A stretch of 64,000 nt of DNA from RHLJ01 sp048058975 (GTDB lineage: Bacteria > Bacteroidota > Rhodothermia > Balneolales > Balneolaceae). The stretch is from positions 310,001 to 374,000 of the forward strand of contig JBLLNP010000001.1 of the NCBI GenBank assembly GCA_048058975.1, written 5' to 3'. Numbering within the stretch: position 1 is the stretch's first letter; every line of letters starts with the position of its first letter. Made by a program: the position numbers and the translations under genes. Of the stretch, positions 9,504 to 19,113 are shown in pieces. The notes below the pieces were generated by a model, which searched no databases, was not told the origin of the DNA, and was given only the letters and a program-made list of their open reading frames with translations.

Positions 9504-9623
9504 CTAGGGAAGATTGAAGTAGTAGGTGAATAACCAGAACAAAATAATACAGGCAATGCCCCAGCAAAAGACATCGATGTATACCTTTTTCCAGTTGGTT
9601 TCTTTTTCTTGGATTTCTTGCAT
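9504..9623 (-). CDS. Small single-pass membrane protein paired with the SSS symporter
   Basis: 39 residues beginning MQEIQEKETNWKK and continuing into one hydrophobic helix (about residues 14-36) with Trp, Phe and Tyr at the ends. The ATG at 9621-9623 is chosen because everything upstream in frame is low-quality and not membrane-like. The stop is three bases before the symporter start, so the two are almost certainly co-transcribed and perhaps translationally coupled. Short membrane proteins next to SSS transporters are known as symporter small accessory proteins. The assignment here rests on size, topology and position, not on sequence similarity that I can verify. Confidence 0.6.
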   Translation of the reverse strand: MQEIQEKETNWKKVYIDVFCWGIACIILFWLFTYYFNLP

Positions 9624-9753
9624 CGTAAAATATACCGAAGGATTTAAAAGCAGAAAAATCTGATTTACTCTGAATGAACTTAATTTCTTAAAGTCGAATA
9701 CACAATAAAAAGTCATACTTTTTGTTTCTGGGTACAACTTATTCGAATTTTCC

Positions 9754-12126
9754 TTGAAAAAAATACTTTTACTGTTTTTTGTAAGCAGCTTCTCCGCAAC
9801 AATTCTAGCCCAAAACTTTACTATAAGTGGGTATGTTAAAGACAAACTTACTGGCGAAGTTTTAATTGGTGCTAATATCTACAACACGAAAAAAGAAAAC
9901 GGTACTGCGACCAATTCCTTTGGATTCTTTAGCTATACCTCTCCATCCGACACCGTGGAGCTGGTGATCAGCTACATCGGATTTTCAGTAGAAAAACTCA
10001 CTTTCTTTCTTGATAAAAACACAGAACTTAATATCGAGCTAGTTCCCGGTGATGTATTGGATGAAATTGTAGTTACGGCAGAAGAAGAGCGTGTGGAAGA
10101 TGTAACACAGATGAGCAGGGTTACTATTCCAATTCAGCAAATAAAATCGATGCCGAGACTGTTAGGCGAGGTAGATGTTTTGAAAGCTCTACAGATGATT
10201 CCGGGAGTGCAATCTGGGGCAGAAGGAACCAGTGGTTTGTATGTTCGGGGAGGAGGTCCCGATCAAAATCTGATCTTATTGGATGGAGTGCCGGTGTATA
10301 ACGCATCTCATTTATTTGGATTCGTATCCGTTTTTAACGCAGATGCGATCAATAATGTAAATTTAGTAAAAGGAGGCTTTCCTGCCAGATACGGAGGGAG
10401 ACTTTCTTCCGTGGTAGATATCGCCCTAAAAGAAGGAAATACAGAAAAACTGAAAGGGGAAGGATCAATAGGAATTATTTCATCAAAACTTACCTTAGAT
10501 GGACCAATCTCAGATAAAACCACTTTTTTGGTTTCAGGAAGAAGAACTTATATAGACCTGTTGGCTCGCCCATTTATAAAAGCAGAATCAGGCGGAGACG
10601 ATGTGGGCGGCTATTACTTCTATGATCTTAACACGAAAATAAATCACAGGTTTTCAGAAAAAGACAGGGTGTATTTGAGTGGGTACTTTGGAAAAGACAG
10701 AGCCTATGCTGAGAGCAGATATTCGGACTCTTATTTTGACGGCTCCTCAACCAGAAGAACTGAAAATGAGGATGACTTTGACCTGGAATGGGGGAATTTT
10801 ACTACCGCTCTGCGATGGAACCGTATCTATACTCCGCGCTTGTTTGGAAACGTAACACTTACCTACAGTCGATACTTATTTGATATTTCTGAAAGAAGTT
10901 ATTCAAAAGAAACCTATGGTGGTAATACAGAGATAGATGAATCCAGTATCAGATACTTCTCAGGAATAAACGATGTAGCCGGAAAAGTAGATTACGAGTT
11001 TATTCCTTCGCCCAATCACCATATTCGATTCGGGTCTAGTGTTATTGGTCATAAATTCAATCCTGGTGTGTTGGCGTTTAAATCTAACGTAGAATCAGAT
11101 ACTACCCTTGGAGAACAGAAAACCAGAAGTACGGAATTTTTTGTGTATGCGGAAGATGATATTCAACTACTCAATAACCTGAGCTTGAATATTGGAGCAC
11201 ATTTTTCAGGCTTTGCTGTAAATGGTGAGCTTTATACTTCTCTGGAACCAAGGCTAGCATTTAATTATACGCTGCCGTCAAAACTGGCAATAAAAGGTTC
11301 CTACACTAAAATGACGCAGTATATCCATTTGCTAACAAATAGCGGTATTGGCCTGCCAACAGATTTATGGGTTCCATCCACCGAAAACGTAAAACCTCAG
11401 ATAGCCAACCAGTATGCGATTGGTCTTGCCAAAAACCTGAATATAATAGAAGTAACTCTTGAAGGATACTACAAGAAGATGGACAACCTGATTGAATATG
11501 AAGAAGGAGCTACCTACCTGTCGATAGAGGATAATTGGCAGGATAAAGTGGTAGCTGGTGAAGGGGAGAGTTATGGGGCCGAATTGTTTTTTCAAAAGAA
11601 ATATGGCAAGTGGAATGGCTGGCTGGGATACACGCTTTCCTGGAATTACAGGAAATTCGAGGATGTGAATTTTGGAAAAAGTTACCCTTATAAGTACGAT
11701 CGAAGACACGACACCAATATCGTATTCATCTATACTCCAAGAAAAGGAGTGGAATATTCTTTTGGTTGGGTTTATGGCACAGGTAATGCCATTTCACTAC
11801 CCACTAATACCTATCCCGGAGCGAGTCCGGATAATCAGTATCAAAATGGAAGTGTGAATTATTACGATGGTAGAAATGGATTCAGAATGGCCGCTTACCA
11901 CAGATTGGATATAAGTGCAAGCTGGACGAAGCCGAAGCGATGGGGGGAAAGAACATGGAGTGTTGGAGTGTATAATGCCTACAGCCGTAGGAACCCATTC
12001 TTTGTAGATATACGAACAGAGTACAAATACAATCCAAATACTAATCAGTCAACCGAAGAAAAGAAACTGGTTCAATATAGTCTGTTTCCGCTGATTCCTT
12101 CCATCACATACAGTTTTAAATTTTAA
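9754..12126 (+). CDS. TonB-dependent receptor with carboxypeptidase-like N-terminal domain
   Basis: 790 residues. The start is a TTG at 9754 followed by AAA AAA, giving the signal peptide MKKILLLFFVSSFSATILAQ. Residues about 22-105 form a CarboxypepD_reg-like domain (ISGYVKDKLTGEVLIGANI), then a plug domain with LGEVDVLKALQMIPGVQSG, GLYVRGGGPDQNLILLDGVP and NVNLVKGGFPARYGGRLSSV, then a beta barrel ending IPSITYSFKF with terminal Phe. It belongs to the outer-membrane transporters energised by TonB. The DUF4249 lipoprotein gene starts four bases after the stop, a recurrent pairing in Bacteroidota. The ligand is unknown. Confidence 0.92.
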   Translation: MKKILLLFFVSSFSATILAQNFTISGYVKDKLTGEVLIGANIYNTKKENGTATNSFGFFSYTSPSDTVELVISYIGFSVEKLTFFLDKNTELNIELVPGDVLDEIVVTAEEERVEDVTQMSRVTIPIQQIKSMPRLLGEVDVLKALQMIPGVQSGAEGTSGLYVRGGGPDQNLILLDGVPVYNASHLFGFVSVFNADAINNVNLVKGGFPARYGGRLSSVVDIALKEGNTEKLKGEGSIGIISSKLTLDGPISDKTTFLVSGRRTYIDLLARPFIKAESGGDDVGGYYFYDLNTKINHRFSEKDRVYLSGYFGKDRAYAESRYSDSYFDGSSTRRTENEDDFDLEWGNFTTALRWNRIYTPRLFGNVTLTYSRYLFDISERSYSKETYGGNTEIDESSIRYFSGINDVAGKVDYEFIPSPNHHIRFGSSVIGHKFNPGVLAFKSNVESDTTLGEQKTRSTEFFVYAEDDIQLLNNLSLNIGAHFSGFAVNGELYTSLEPRLAFNYTLPSKLAIKGSYTKMTQYIHLLTNSGIGLPTDLWVPSTENVKPQIANQYAIGLAKNLNIIEVTLEGYYKKMDNLIEYEEGATYLSIEDNWQDKVVAGEGESYGAELFFQKKYGKWNGWLGYTLSWNYRKFEDVNFGKSYPYKYDRRHDTNIVFIYTPRKGVEYSFGWVYGTGNAISLPTNTYPGASPDNQYQNGSVNYYDGRNGFRMAAYHRLDISASWTKPKRWGERTWSVGVYNAYSRRNPFFVDIRTEYKYNPNTNQSTEEKKLVQYSLFPLIPSITYSFKF

Positions 12127-12130
12127 GAAC

Positions 12131-13030
12131 ATGAAACGATTTTTAATACTCTTACTTCTTTTTTCAGGATGTGAAACGATTATTGATATCGATATTCCCG
12201 AGGATGAGCCCCGGTTGGTATTAAATGGGTTCATTAATCCGGATAGCACGTTATCGATATCTTTATTTCAAAGTATGGGCATTTTAGAAACAGGAGAGTT
12301 CAGAGCTGTTGAAGCGGCAAATGTAACTGTTTATGATAAAGATGGAGTTAGGATAGCAGATCTTACAGATAGTGGTTCAGGGAGATATATGTCTGCTTTT
12401 ATTCCTCAGGTGGGACAGGAATACCGTATCGAGGCTTCAAAAAGTAATTTTGCCACCGTTGAATCTTCTGATATGATACCTTCAGATTCTGCGGAGGTTA
12501 TTTCCATTAATCTCAACATAACTGAGTCCGGATTTGAAGGCGGAGGAAGTGGCGAATATGATATTGATTTTACAATCAGGGATTACGCTGGAGCTGATTT
12601 TTATGAAGTTCATGTGTTCGAGCGGTCGGTTTATGAATTTGATGGACAAAGGTATGAAAACTTTGGTAACCGCTTTTTAGAATCCGAAGATCCCGTGTTC
12701 GACGAGTTTAATTCATCTGGTTTAGGTTTGCTTTTTGGGGATGCATTGTTTGATGAAGGAGAATTAAAAATTACAGTAAGTACGTACCTAAATCTCGGGA
12801 ATAATTGTGATGAAGTACCGGAATGTCTAAGCGAAGAGTCCTTTTTAATAGTTAGAAAAGTTAGTGAATCTTATTTCAGATATAATAGAACATTGAGGTT
12901 ACAGCAGGATTTAGAAGGCAACCCTTTTGCAGAACCGGTCTCGGTATTTAACAATATTAAAAATGGTTTTGGGATTTTTGCCGGGTATCGGAATAGTACG
13001 TTTTTGCTTGAAGTTCCGGAAAATCAATAA
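12131..13030 (+). CDS. DUF4249 lipoprotein, partner of the TonB receptor
   Basis: 299 residues with a lipobox at LLFSGC after a short hydrophobic stretch, followed by ETIIDIDIPEDEPRLVLNGFINPDSTLSISL, the typical start of DUF4249 proteins. The remainder is beta-rich with an Ig-like section (NVTVYDKDGVRIADLTDSG). The ATG is four bases after the receptor's stop, so the two form an operon. Such lipoproteins are thought to cap or assist their TonB channel on the cell surface, by analogy with SusD, but no ligand is known. It overlaps the convergent WbqC-like gene by seven bases at the 3' end. Confidence 0.82.
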   Translation: MKRFLILLLLFSGCETIIDIDIPEDEPRLVLNGFINPDSTLSISLFQSMGILETGEFRAVEAANVTVYDKDGVRIADLTDSGSGRYMSAFIPQVGQEYRIEASKSNFATVESSDMIPSDSAEVISINLNITESGFEGGGSGEYDIDFTIRDYAGADFYEVHVFERSVYEFDGQRYENFGNRFLESEDPVFDEFNSSGLGLLFGDALFDEGELKITVSTYLNLGNNCDEVPECLSEESFLIVRKVSESYFRYNRTLRLQQDLEGNPFAEPVSVFNNIKNGFGIFAGYRNSTFLLEVPENQ

Positions 13031-13686
13031 AGCTTTTCAATAATTCTGAAACTTTCCCGGCCTTCATTCAAAAGTAGATCCAGAGCAGAGCAATTAGGTT
13101 CAAATTCCGGGTAAGCTTGCTGGTAAACAGGGTGTTCGTTAAGAGCTGTTTTAGCCTGTTGGCTCTGCCGCTGGTAGTTTTTTGACTTATGCTCCAGATA
13201 AAGGGTTTCAGCACCAAGGCATGAAACTGTTTCATCAGGAAAGGAGCTGTAGCCTTCTGTTTTACTTGCCAATTCATAATCGATTTCTAACTCCAGGAAT
13301 TGCAGAATTCGTCCAAAGAAATAGAGATTAAATTCCAACATATACTCAAACTCATTTACTTTCCGAATATCTGAAATCAATTCATCTTCATAAAAATCGA
13401 ACCACGTAGCGTTCTTATAATTATGTGCAATCGCATTCCAGAACGGTTCAAACCAGCGTTGGGAGTGATCAAGCCTAACTTCCCGAATAGCTTTTTTGCG
13501 GTCTTCATGTAGAACAGGGAGGTTAATCCACTGTGTTCCTTCTTCGTTCCTGATTTCAGCCCGATGGGTTCGGCCTTTACGAGACCACTTTTCCACATCC
13601 TGAAGGATAACCCGATCGGCCCTGAGCATAGAAGCCAGATCATGTAGATTAGGGGTAAATTGGGGAGTGAGAATCGCTAAGGTCAA
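13024..13686 (-). CDS. WbqC-like family protein
   Basis: 220 residues with family features: an early AILTPQFTPNLHDLASM, DVEKWSRKGRTHRAEIR (WbqC proteins have a conserved W/S/RN-R pattern here), WINLPVLHEDRKKAIREVRLDH, and a C-terminal YLEHKSKNYQRQS. WbqC was named from O-antigen loci, but most homologues are uncharacterised and may handle nucleotide-sugar or amino-sugar chemistry. The start must be the TTG at 13684-13686, because a stop codon lies two codons upstream and the next Met is at residue 19. Convergent with the DUF4249 gene, with a seven-base overlap and no room for a terminator. An AT-rich palindrome lies upstream. Confidence 0.72.
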   Translation of the reverse strand: MTLAILTPQFTPNLHDLASMLRADRVILQDVEKWSRKGRTHRAEIRNEEGTQWINLPVLHEDRKKAIREVRLDHSQRWFEPFWNAIAHNYKNATWFDFYEDELISDIRKVNEFEYMLEFNLYFFGRILQFLELEIDYELASKTEGYSSFPDETVSCLGAETLYLEHKSKNYQRQSQQAKTALNEHPVYQQAYPEFEPNCSALDLLLNEGRESFRIIEKLY

Positions 13687-13700
13687 TGTTTAATGATTAA

Positions 13701-13742
13701 TTCTAAATGTTAAATGAAGAATACCACATTTAACATTTAGAA
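13701..13742. repeat. Perfect 16-bp AT-rich inverted repeat between divergent genes
   Basis: TTCTAAATGTTAAATG (13701-13716) and CATTTAACATTTAGAA (13727-13742) are exact reverse complements around a 10-base loop. It lies between the WbqC-like gene (minus) and gltX (plus). No T run follows, so it is not a classical terminator; it may be an operator or a mobile repeat. Confidence 0.7.
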
Positions 13743-13833
13743 TTTAAAATTCATCATTATTACCACCAAAAGGCGTCTTTAAAATTTCATATCTTTGTGG
13801 CCCTATACAATTTGAATTAAAGAAAAGAATTTA

Positions 13834-15315
13834 ATGAGCGTTCGCGTACGATTCGCACCTTCACCCACGGGATTTTTACACATTGGCGGACTTAGAACCG
13901 CACTTTATAACTACTTATTCGCCCGACATCATGGGGGAACCTTTGTTTTAAGAATAGAAGATACCGATCAGGCCCGCTACGTTGAGGGCGCAGAAGAAGA
14001 TATTATCAACTCGCTGGAATGGGCAGGAATGACCATAGATGAAGGACCAAACAAACCGGGAGAGTATGGACCGTACCGACAGAGCGAGCGAAAGGGGATG
14101 TACCACGGATATGCCAAGCAGTTGATTGAAAATGGTAATGCCTATTACGCGTTTGATACTACTGAAGAAATTGAAGAAATGCGGGAGCGCTTGAAGAAAT
14201 CAGGGAACCCGTCTCCAAGTTATGATTCCATCACCCGTCAATCCATGAAAAACAGCCTCACGCTTCCAAAGGATGAAGTGGAGAAGAAGCTGGCAAATGG
14301 AGATGAGTATGTAATCCGCCTGAAAGTACCCCGACGTGAAACCGTGAAATTTGAAGACTTGATCAGGGGAATCGTTTCTTTTGAAACTGCCGGACTCGAT
14401 GATCAGGTATTGATGAAATCGGATGGTATGCCAACCTATCATTTGGCAAATGTGGTGGACGATCATACTATGGGAATTACCCATGTAATTCGTGGCGAGG
14501 AATGGTTGAGTTCAGCTCCTAAGCATATGCTCTTGTATAAAGCCTTTGGATGGGAGCCGCCAACAATGGCGCATTTACCTTTGATTATGAGTCCGAGTGG
14601 AGGAAAATTATCCAAACGTAAGGCAGAAAGTGAAGGGATTCCGGTAAATACGAAAGACTATATTTCAGGAAATTATGAGCCGGAAGCTCTGGTAAACTTC
14701 CTTGCCTATTTGGGATGGAGTCCGGGCGATGATTCCGAAATTCATGATATGAAAGAGCTTTGCGAGTTGTTTACCTTAGATAGAGTAAGCAAAGGAGGAG
14801 CGGTGTTCAATCACAAAAAACTGATGTGGTATAATGAGCATTACATCCGCGAAACCTCAATAGATGATTTGCTTCCACGAATTAAATCACTGGCAGAAGA
14901 AGCTGGCTTTGATACAAAAAACGAAGAATACCTCGTCTCTGTGATAGGGCTTCTTCATGAGAGAGTTTCCAAAATTGATGAATTTATAGCGATGGGTTCT
15001 TTCTTTTTCGAAGCTCCGAAAGAGTACGACGAAAACGCTCTTAAAAAATGGAATGCGGAAAGTGCAGGATTTGTGAAAGCGTATCAATCTAAAATCGAAG
15101 CGCTGACAGAAGAAGAGTTTGTTGCTGATAAGCTGAAATCAGCGCTGGAAGAAACCGTAGCAGAAAATGAAGTAGGTTTCGGAAAAGTGATGATGCCGGT
15201 TCGCATTGCTACTACAGGACAAGGCTTCGGTCCGGATTTGTTTGCTTCCCTAGAGCTACTTGGGAAACAGGAAACGCTGGCACGAATAGATACCGCTACT
15301 GAGAAACTCCCTTAA
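13834..15315 (+). CDS. gltX: Glutamyl-tRNA synthetase
   Basis: 493 residues, the usual bacterial length. The class I signature is FAPSPTGFLHIGGLR (HIGH-type motif H16-I-G-G19) and the second motif is KLSKR at residues 258-262. RIEDTD at about 40-45 and the catalytic-domain segment HVIRGEEWLSSAPKH (from about residue 217) are typical of GluRS. The C-terminal helical anticodon-binding part ends with the LFASLELLGKQETLARI pattern. It charges tRNA-Glu in the cytoplasm. Whether it is discriminating or also charges tRNA-Gln is not evident. A lipoprotein carboxypeptidase gene starts nine bases downstream, probably in the same transcript. Confidence 0.95.
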   Translation: MSVRVRFAPSPTGFLHIGGLRTALYNYLFARHHGGTFVLRIEDTDQARYVEGAEEDIINSLEWAGMTIDEGPNKPGEYGPYRQSERKGMYHGYAKQLIENGNAYYAFDTTEEIEEMRERLKKSGNPSPSYDSITRQSMKNSLTLPKDEVEKKLANGDEYVIRLKVPRRETVKFEDLIRGIVSFETAGLDDQVLMKSDGMPTYHLANVVDDHTMGITHVIRGEEWLSSAPKHMLLYKAFGWEPPTMAHLPLIMSPSGGKLSKRKAESEGIPVNTKDYISGNYEPEALVNFLAYLGWSPGDDSEIHDMKELCELFTLDRVSKGGAVFNHKKLMWYNEHYIRETSIDDLLPRIKSLAEEAGFDTKNEEYLVSVIGLLHERVSKIDEFIAMGSFFFEAPKEYDENALKKWNAESAGFVKAYQSKIEALTEEEFVADKLKSALEETVAENEVGFGKVMMPVRIATTGQGFGPDLFASLELLGKQETLARIDTATEKLP

Positions 15316-15324
15316 TCAATTCCT

Positions 15325-16701
15325 ATGAAAAACAGATTTCTGATATTATGGCTAGCCTTAGGATTTGCTGCCTGCAAAACAACAGAGCTTCCCACAAAGC
15401 TGGAAGTTCAGAATGAAAATACGTCTACTTCTGACGTTCTTGCTTCCATTTTTGAAGAATCTGATACTTTCGCTAAAACCATTACGGGATTTATGCTTTA
15501 TGATCCCGAGGGAGATTCCACTATTTACTCGGTGAATGAATCGAAATATATGAATCCGGCTTCGAACACAAAGCTGTTTACCTACTTTGCCGGATTGAAT
15601 GTGTTGGGTAACCGTTTGCCGGCGCTTAAATACATTATAAAAGGCGACTCCATGATTTTCTGGGGAACGGGAGACCCATCGTTTCTTCACCCTGACTTTG
15701 GTACTTCCGATGTGTACGATTTTCTCAAAGACTTTGATGGAGAACTTTACTTTACAGATTCCAATTTCGACGACGAAAATTTAGGTCCCGGATGGTCATG
15801 GGCTGATTATAATTCCTATTATTCAGCTGAGAAAAGTCCACTACCCATTTATGGAAATGTTGCCCGTGTCACCATAGAGCATATTGAAGAATATCGTATT
15901 GCAAAAAAGGATGGAGAATACCTGATAAGCCCCTCCATATTTAATAACTACCTCAAAAATGCCGAAAGGAACGAGGAAGGTAGATTTGTTCTTGAACGTG
16001 AAAGGGTTGGGAATGAATTTGAATATCAGTTTACATCAGATACTTCCCGGTACGAAACAGATAAACCATTTCATTATACGCCGGAATTTTTGGTAGAGCT
16101 TCTTTCCGATACTTTAAAAAAATCAGTTTCCTATTTACCGGATTTTGAAATTCCGTTTGATCACAGCACCATATATAGCATGGAATCAGATTCTATGTTT
16201 AAGTACATGCTTCTCCCAAGTGATAACCAGGTTGCAGAGCAGATTATGCTTATGGTAGCCTCAGAGTTAGGATTGGAATTGAATTCGAGGGCGGCAATTA
16301 ACCATGTGGTAAATACTTACTTGAAAGATGTACCGGACGAGCCAAACTGGAGAGACGGTTCAGGGTTATCGAGATACAATCTGTTTACTCCCAGAACTAT
16401 GGTCGCTCTACTGAATAAGTTAGACGAACTGGTTGAAGATGAACGATTATTCGATGCATTGCCACAAGGAGGGAAGCAGGGTACTATCCGACGGTTATAT
16501 GCTCACAAAGAAGGAGGAGAGCCTTACGTGTTTGCAAAAACCGGAACGTTGAGTAACAACCACTGCCTCAGCGGATACATTGTTACAGAATCGGGGAAGA
16601 AACTCATCTTCAGTTTTATGAACAACAACTATGTGATTCCCACCCGAGAGGTTCAGGCTCAGATGGATGAGGTTTTGTGGTTTATCTATAAGAACTACTG
16701 A
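15325..16701 (+). CDS. D-alanyl-D-alanine carboxypeptidase/endopeptidase, PBP4 type (S13), lipoprotein
   Basis: 458 residues with a signal peptide and a Cys at position 17 in the lipobox ALGFAAC. The active-site triad of penicillin-interacting enzymes is visible: S80-N-T-K83 (MNPASNTKLFTYFAG), a later S-D-N (LLPSDNQVAEQ), and K-T-G (FAKTGTLSNNHCLSGYI). GSGLSRYNLFTPRTMV before the KTG is typical of the S13 family. It trims or cuts peptidoglycan cross-links in the periplasm. Residues between motif 1 and motif 2 form the expected inserted domain. It follows gltX by nine bases. Convergent with the NhaC gene, 17 bases apart, with no hairpin seen between them. Confidence 0.88.
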   Translation: MKNRFLILWLALGFAACKTTELPTKLEVQNENTSTSDVLASIFEESDTFAKTITGFMLYDPEGDSTIYSVNESKYMNPASNTKLFTYFAGLNVLGNRLPALKYIIKGDSMIFWGTGDPSFLHPDFGTSDVYDFLKDFDGELYFTDSNFDDENLGPGWSWADYNSYYSAEKSPLPIYGNVARVTIEHIEEYRIAKKDGEYLISPSIFNNYLKNAERNEEGRFVLERERVGNEFEYQFTSDTSRYETDKPFHYTPEFLVELLSDTLKKSVSYLPDFEIPFDHSTIYSMESDSMFKYMLLPSDNQVAEQIMLMVASELGLELNSRAAINHVVNTYLKDVPDEPNWRDGSGLSRYNLFTPRTMVALLNKLDELVEDERLFDALPQGGKQGTIRRLYAHKEGGEPYVFAKTGTLSNNHCLSGYIVTESGKKLIFSFMNNNYVIPTREVQAQMDEVLWFIYKNY

Positions 16702-16718
16702 CTTGTTTAATCAGTTAA

Positions 16719-18200
16719 TCACTCTTTACTTTTTGCATCTTTAAGCATTCGGAATTTGATCTTAAATACCGCGAAGATTACTGTCATAAAGGGACTGATC
16801 AAATTAAAGAAGGCGAACGGGAAATAAGCGAAGGTGCTTACACCAAGTACATTCGAATGGAAAGCTCCGCAGGTATTCCAGGGAATTAGTGCCGAAGTAA
16901 CTGTACCGGAATCTTCTAATGTACGACTGAGGTTTTCAGGGGCAAGGCCTTTGTCTTTATAGATGTCAGCGTACATACGCCCCGGAACAACAATGGCAAG
17001 GTATTGGTCGGAGGCAGTAACATTGAAAAATACACAAGTCCCGGCAGTGGTAGCGACTAGCGCTCCGGCAGAATTGATACCGGAAATCACGCCTTCAGCA
17101 ATACGCTTAAGCATGCCGCTTTTTTCCAAAACTCCACCGAAAATCATAGCGGAAAGAATAAGCCAAACGGTTTTAAGCATACCGTACATTCCGCCAGAAG
17201 TAAATAATTCGTCAACAATAGCATTGCCAGTAACGATACTAATATCTCCGTACATAGATCTTATTATCCCAACAAAGCCAGTAGTAAATTTGGTGATTTC
17301 AATTTCATGATCAAAGTCCCGAATTGTATTAATTCCAATTTCTCTAACCAGTTCCGGCTGGAAAATGAAAGCAAATATGGCTCCTAATAACCCTCCAATA
17401 GTAATTGCAGGAATTGCGGGCATTTTTTTTGTTATGAGAATGACCATAATCACGGGCACTATAAACAAGAATAAATTTATGTTGTATTTGCTGTCAATCG
17501 CATCTAGGATTACTTGTGTATCCGTGATTTCTGCATTACCACTGTACATAAACCCAAGTATTAAAAACAGAAGTAAAGAGATACTTATAGAAGGAACTGT
17601 GGTGTACAGCATGTAGCGGATATGGGTAAAAAGATCTGTTCCTGCCATTGCAGGTGCAAGGTTTGTTGTGTCAGAAAGAGGGGAGAGTTTATCACCAAAA
17701 TAAGCACCTGAAATGATCGCTCCGGCAACCATTCCAAGCGGAAGTCCGAGGGCTTTTCCAATTCCAACTAATGCAATTCCTACGGTGGCAGAAGTAGTCC
17801 AAGAAGAACCGGTAGCTACCGAAACGATTGCACAAACCACACAGGCAGCAAACAGGAAAATAGTTGGATTAAGAATCTGAAGGCCGTAATAAATCATTGC
17901 AGGTACAATCCCACTCAGTAACCATGTTCCGGCAAGTGTACCAATCAGCAAAAGAATAATCATCGAAGACATTGCCGAGCTTATACTATCCACGATCCCC
18001 TCACGAATTTCTTTCCATTTGATTCCCAAGCGAAGAGCCACCAATGAAGCTACCCCTGCTGAAAGCATAAGGATAATTTGATTGGAACCATCCAGAGAAG
18101 CATCTCCAAAAATCCGCACATTTATAAAGAGTGCGATAATCAGAAAAATAATGGGTATAAATGCCTGAAGAAGAGTGGGTTTTTTATAGGTATAGGTCAT
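16719..18200 (-). CDS. NhaC-type Na+/H+ antiporter
   Basis: 493 residues with about 11-12 hydrophobic helices. The family pattern is clear: GTWLLSGIVPAMIYYGLQIL, SSWTTSATVGIALVGIGKALG, GAIISGAYFGDKLSPLSDTTNLA and, near the C-terminus, LEDSGTVTSALIPWNTCGAF. The Asp in GDKLSPLSDTTN is conserved in NhaC proteins. These carriers swap sodium for protons, which suits a marine organism; some homologues instead exchange organic acids such as malate and lactate. The gene stands alone; the NRDE gene upstream is on the same strand but 53 bases away. Confidence 0.9.
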   Translation of the reverse strand: MTYTYKKPTLLQAFIPIIFLIIALFINVRIFGDASLDGSNQIILMLSAGVASLVALRLGIKWKEIREGIVDSISSAMSSMIILLLIGTLAGTWLLSGIVPAMIYYGLQILNPTIFLFAACVVCAIVSVATGSSWTTSATVGIALVGIGKALGLPLGMVAGAIISGAYFGDKLSPLSDTTNLAPAMAGTDLFTHIRYMLYTTVPSISISLLLFLILGFMYSGNAEITDTQVILDAIDSKYNINLFLFIVPVIMVILITKKMPAIPAITIGGLLGAIFAFIFQPELVREIGINTIRDFDHEIEITKFTTGFVGIIRSMYGDISIVTGNAIVDELFTSGGMYGMLKTVWLILSAMIFGGVLEKSGMLKRIAEGVISGINSAGALVATTAGTCVFFNVTASDQYLAIVVPGRMYADIYKDKGLAPENLSRTLEDSGTVTSALIPWNTCGAFHSNVLGVSTFAYFPFAFFNLISPFMTVIFAVFKIKFRMLKDAKSKE

Positions 18201-18253
18201 TAGACTGGATCACTAATTGGTAAATAATAAACGGAATGAATAAACGCTCTTTT

Positions 18254-19027
18254 TTAACTAAAAACCAGTTTAAAAGCATTCTCCTCAATTATAGCCGATG
18301 TTTTTGGGTTGTATCTTCGCTCTATAAAAGTAGCTCTGTTTTCATTGTCTATCATCAAAACCGTTGAGCAACGCGTACCGTAGGTATCGGTTTTGATAAA
18401 TACCGAAGAAACAGCTCTTTCCCATTCTTTCGGAATTCCTGTGTCTGGAAGTTGTTCTTCAGGCGGCTTATGGTCGCTTTTTAAAAGCGTAAATAATTCT
18501 TCTACATCAATAGCATCTTGCTGAATTGCTGCTTTTAAATCTGTTTTTGCCTGATCAAGTTTGGGCCAGGAAGTATCGAGCAGTGCGTTACTAACCCCAT
18601 GAATACCAGAATTAAGTTTGGTTATGGAATCGGTAACATTAGAGTAGTGATAAATACCTTCAGCACTTCCAAGAAGTAAGTTAAATCCATTGTATGCATT
18701 TGCGGTAGCTTGAATTTTTGCTAAGTGGGACTTTGGAGCTTCTGAATGTTTTAAAAAATTAAGCACAAGTTCTCCCCGGCTAGGCGGATTTTCTTTTATA
18801 ATGGAAGGGTCACGATAGTTTGTTAAAGCGCCCCATTTTCCAGACTTATTGATTCCCATCCAGGTACCTCCGGCTTCAAGGTCTTTGCCAGCCAGAAGCT
18901 TTGAATAACCCTCCTCGTCCCAATATTGTGCTTTTCTTGTTGGGCGAGCGTAAAATTCATCACGGTTTGCAGCCAACACAAGCTTGTACTTCGGATGTAC
19001 TTTTTCAGCAAATACAATTAAACACAT
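18254..19027 (-). CDS. NRDE family protein (TANGO2-like)
   Basis: 257 residues. It begins MCLIVFA and has the naming motif N21-R-D-E24 within LAANRDEFYARPT. Next come a W-x-G-x-N-x-x-G (TWMGINKSGKWGALTNYR) and a C-terminal YGTRCSTVLMIDNE. The conserved Cys2 becomes N-terminal once Met is removed, as in Ntn-hydrolases, so an amidohydrolase-like fold is plausible. Eukaryotic TANGO2 has been connected with haem and lipid handling, but bacterial function is not established. No secretion signal; cytoplasmic. Confidence 0.82.
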   Translation of the reverse strand: MCLIVFAEKVHPKYKLVLAANRDEFYARPTRKAQYWDEEGYSKLLAGKDLEAGGTWMGINKSGKWGALTNYRDPSIIKENPPSRGELVLNFLKHSEAPKSHLAKIQATANAYNGFNLLLGSAEGIYHYSNVTDSITKLNSGIHGVSNALLDTSWPKLDQAKTDLKAAIQQDAIDVEELFTLLKSDHKPPEEQLPDTGIPKEWERAVSSVFIKTDTYGTRCSTVLMIDNENRATFIERRYNPKTSAIIEENAFKLVFS

Positions 19028-19113
19028 AAAAAACGAGAAAGAATGGTTTTAAAAAACGAAGGAATCTAAGCATATTCCCGCAACCTAATTAAACATTTCC
19101 GTATAGGATTTTC

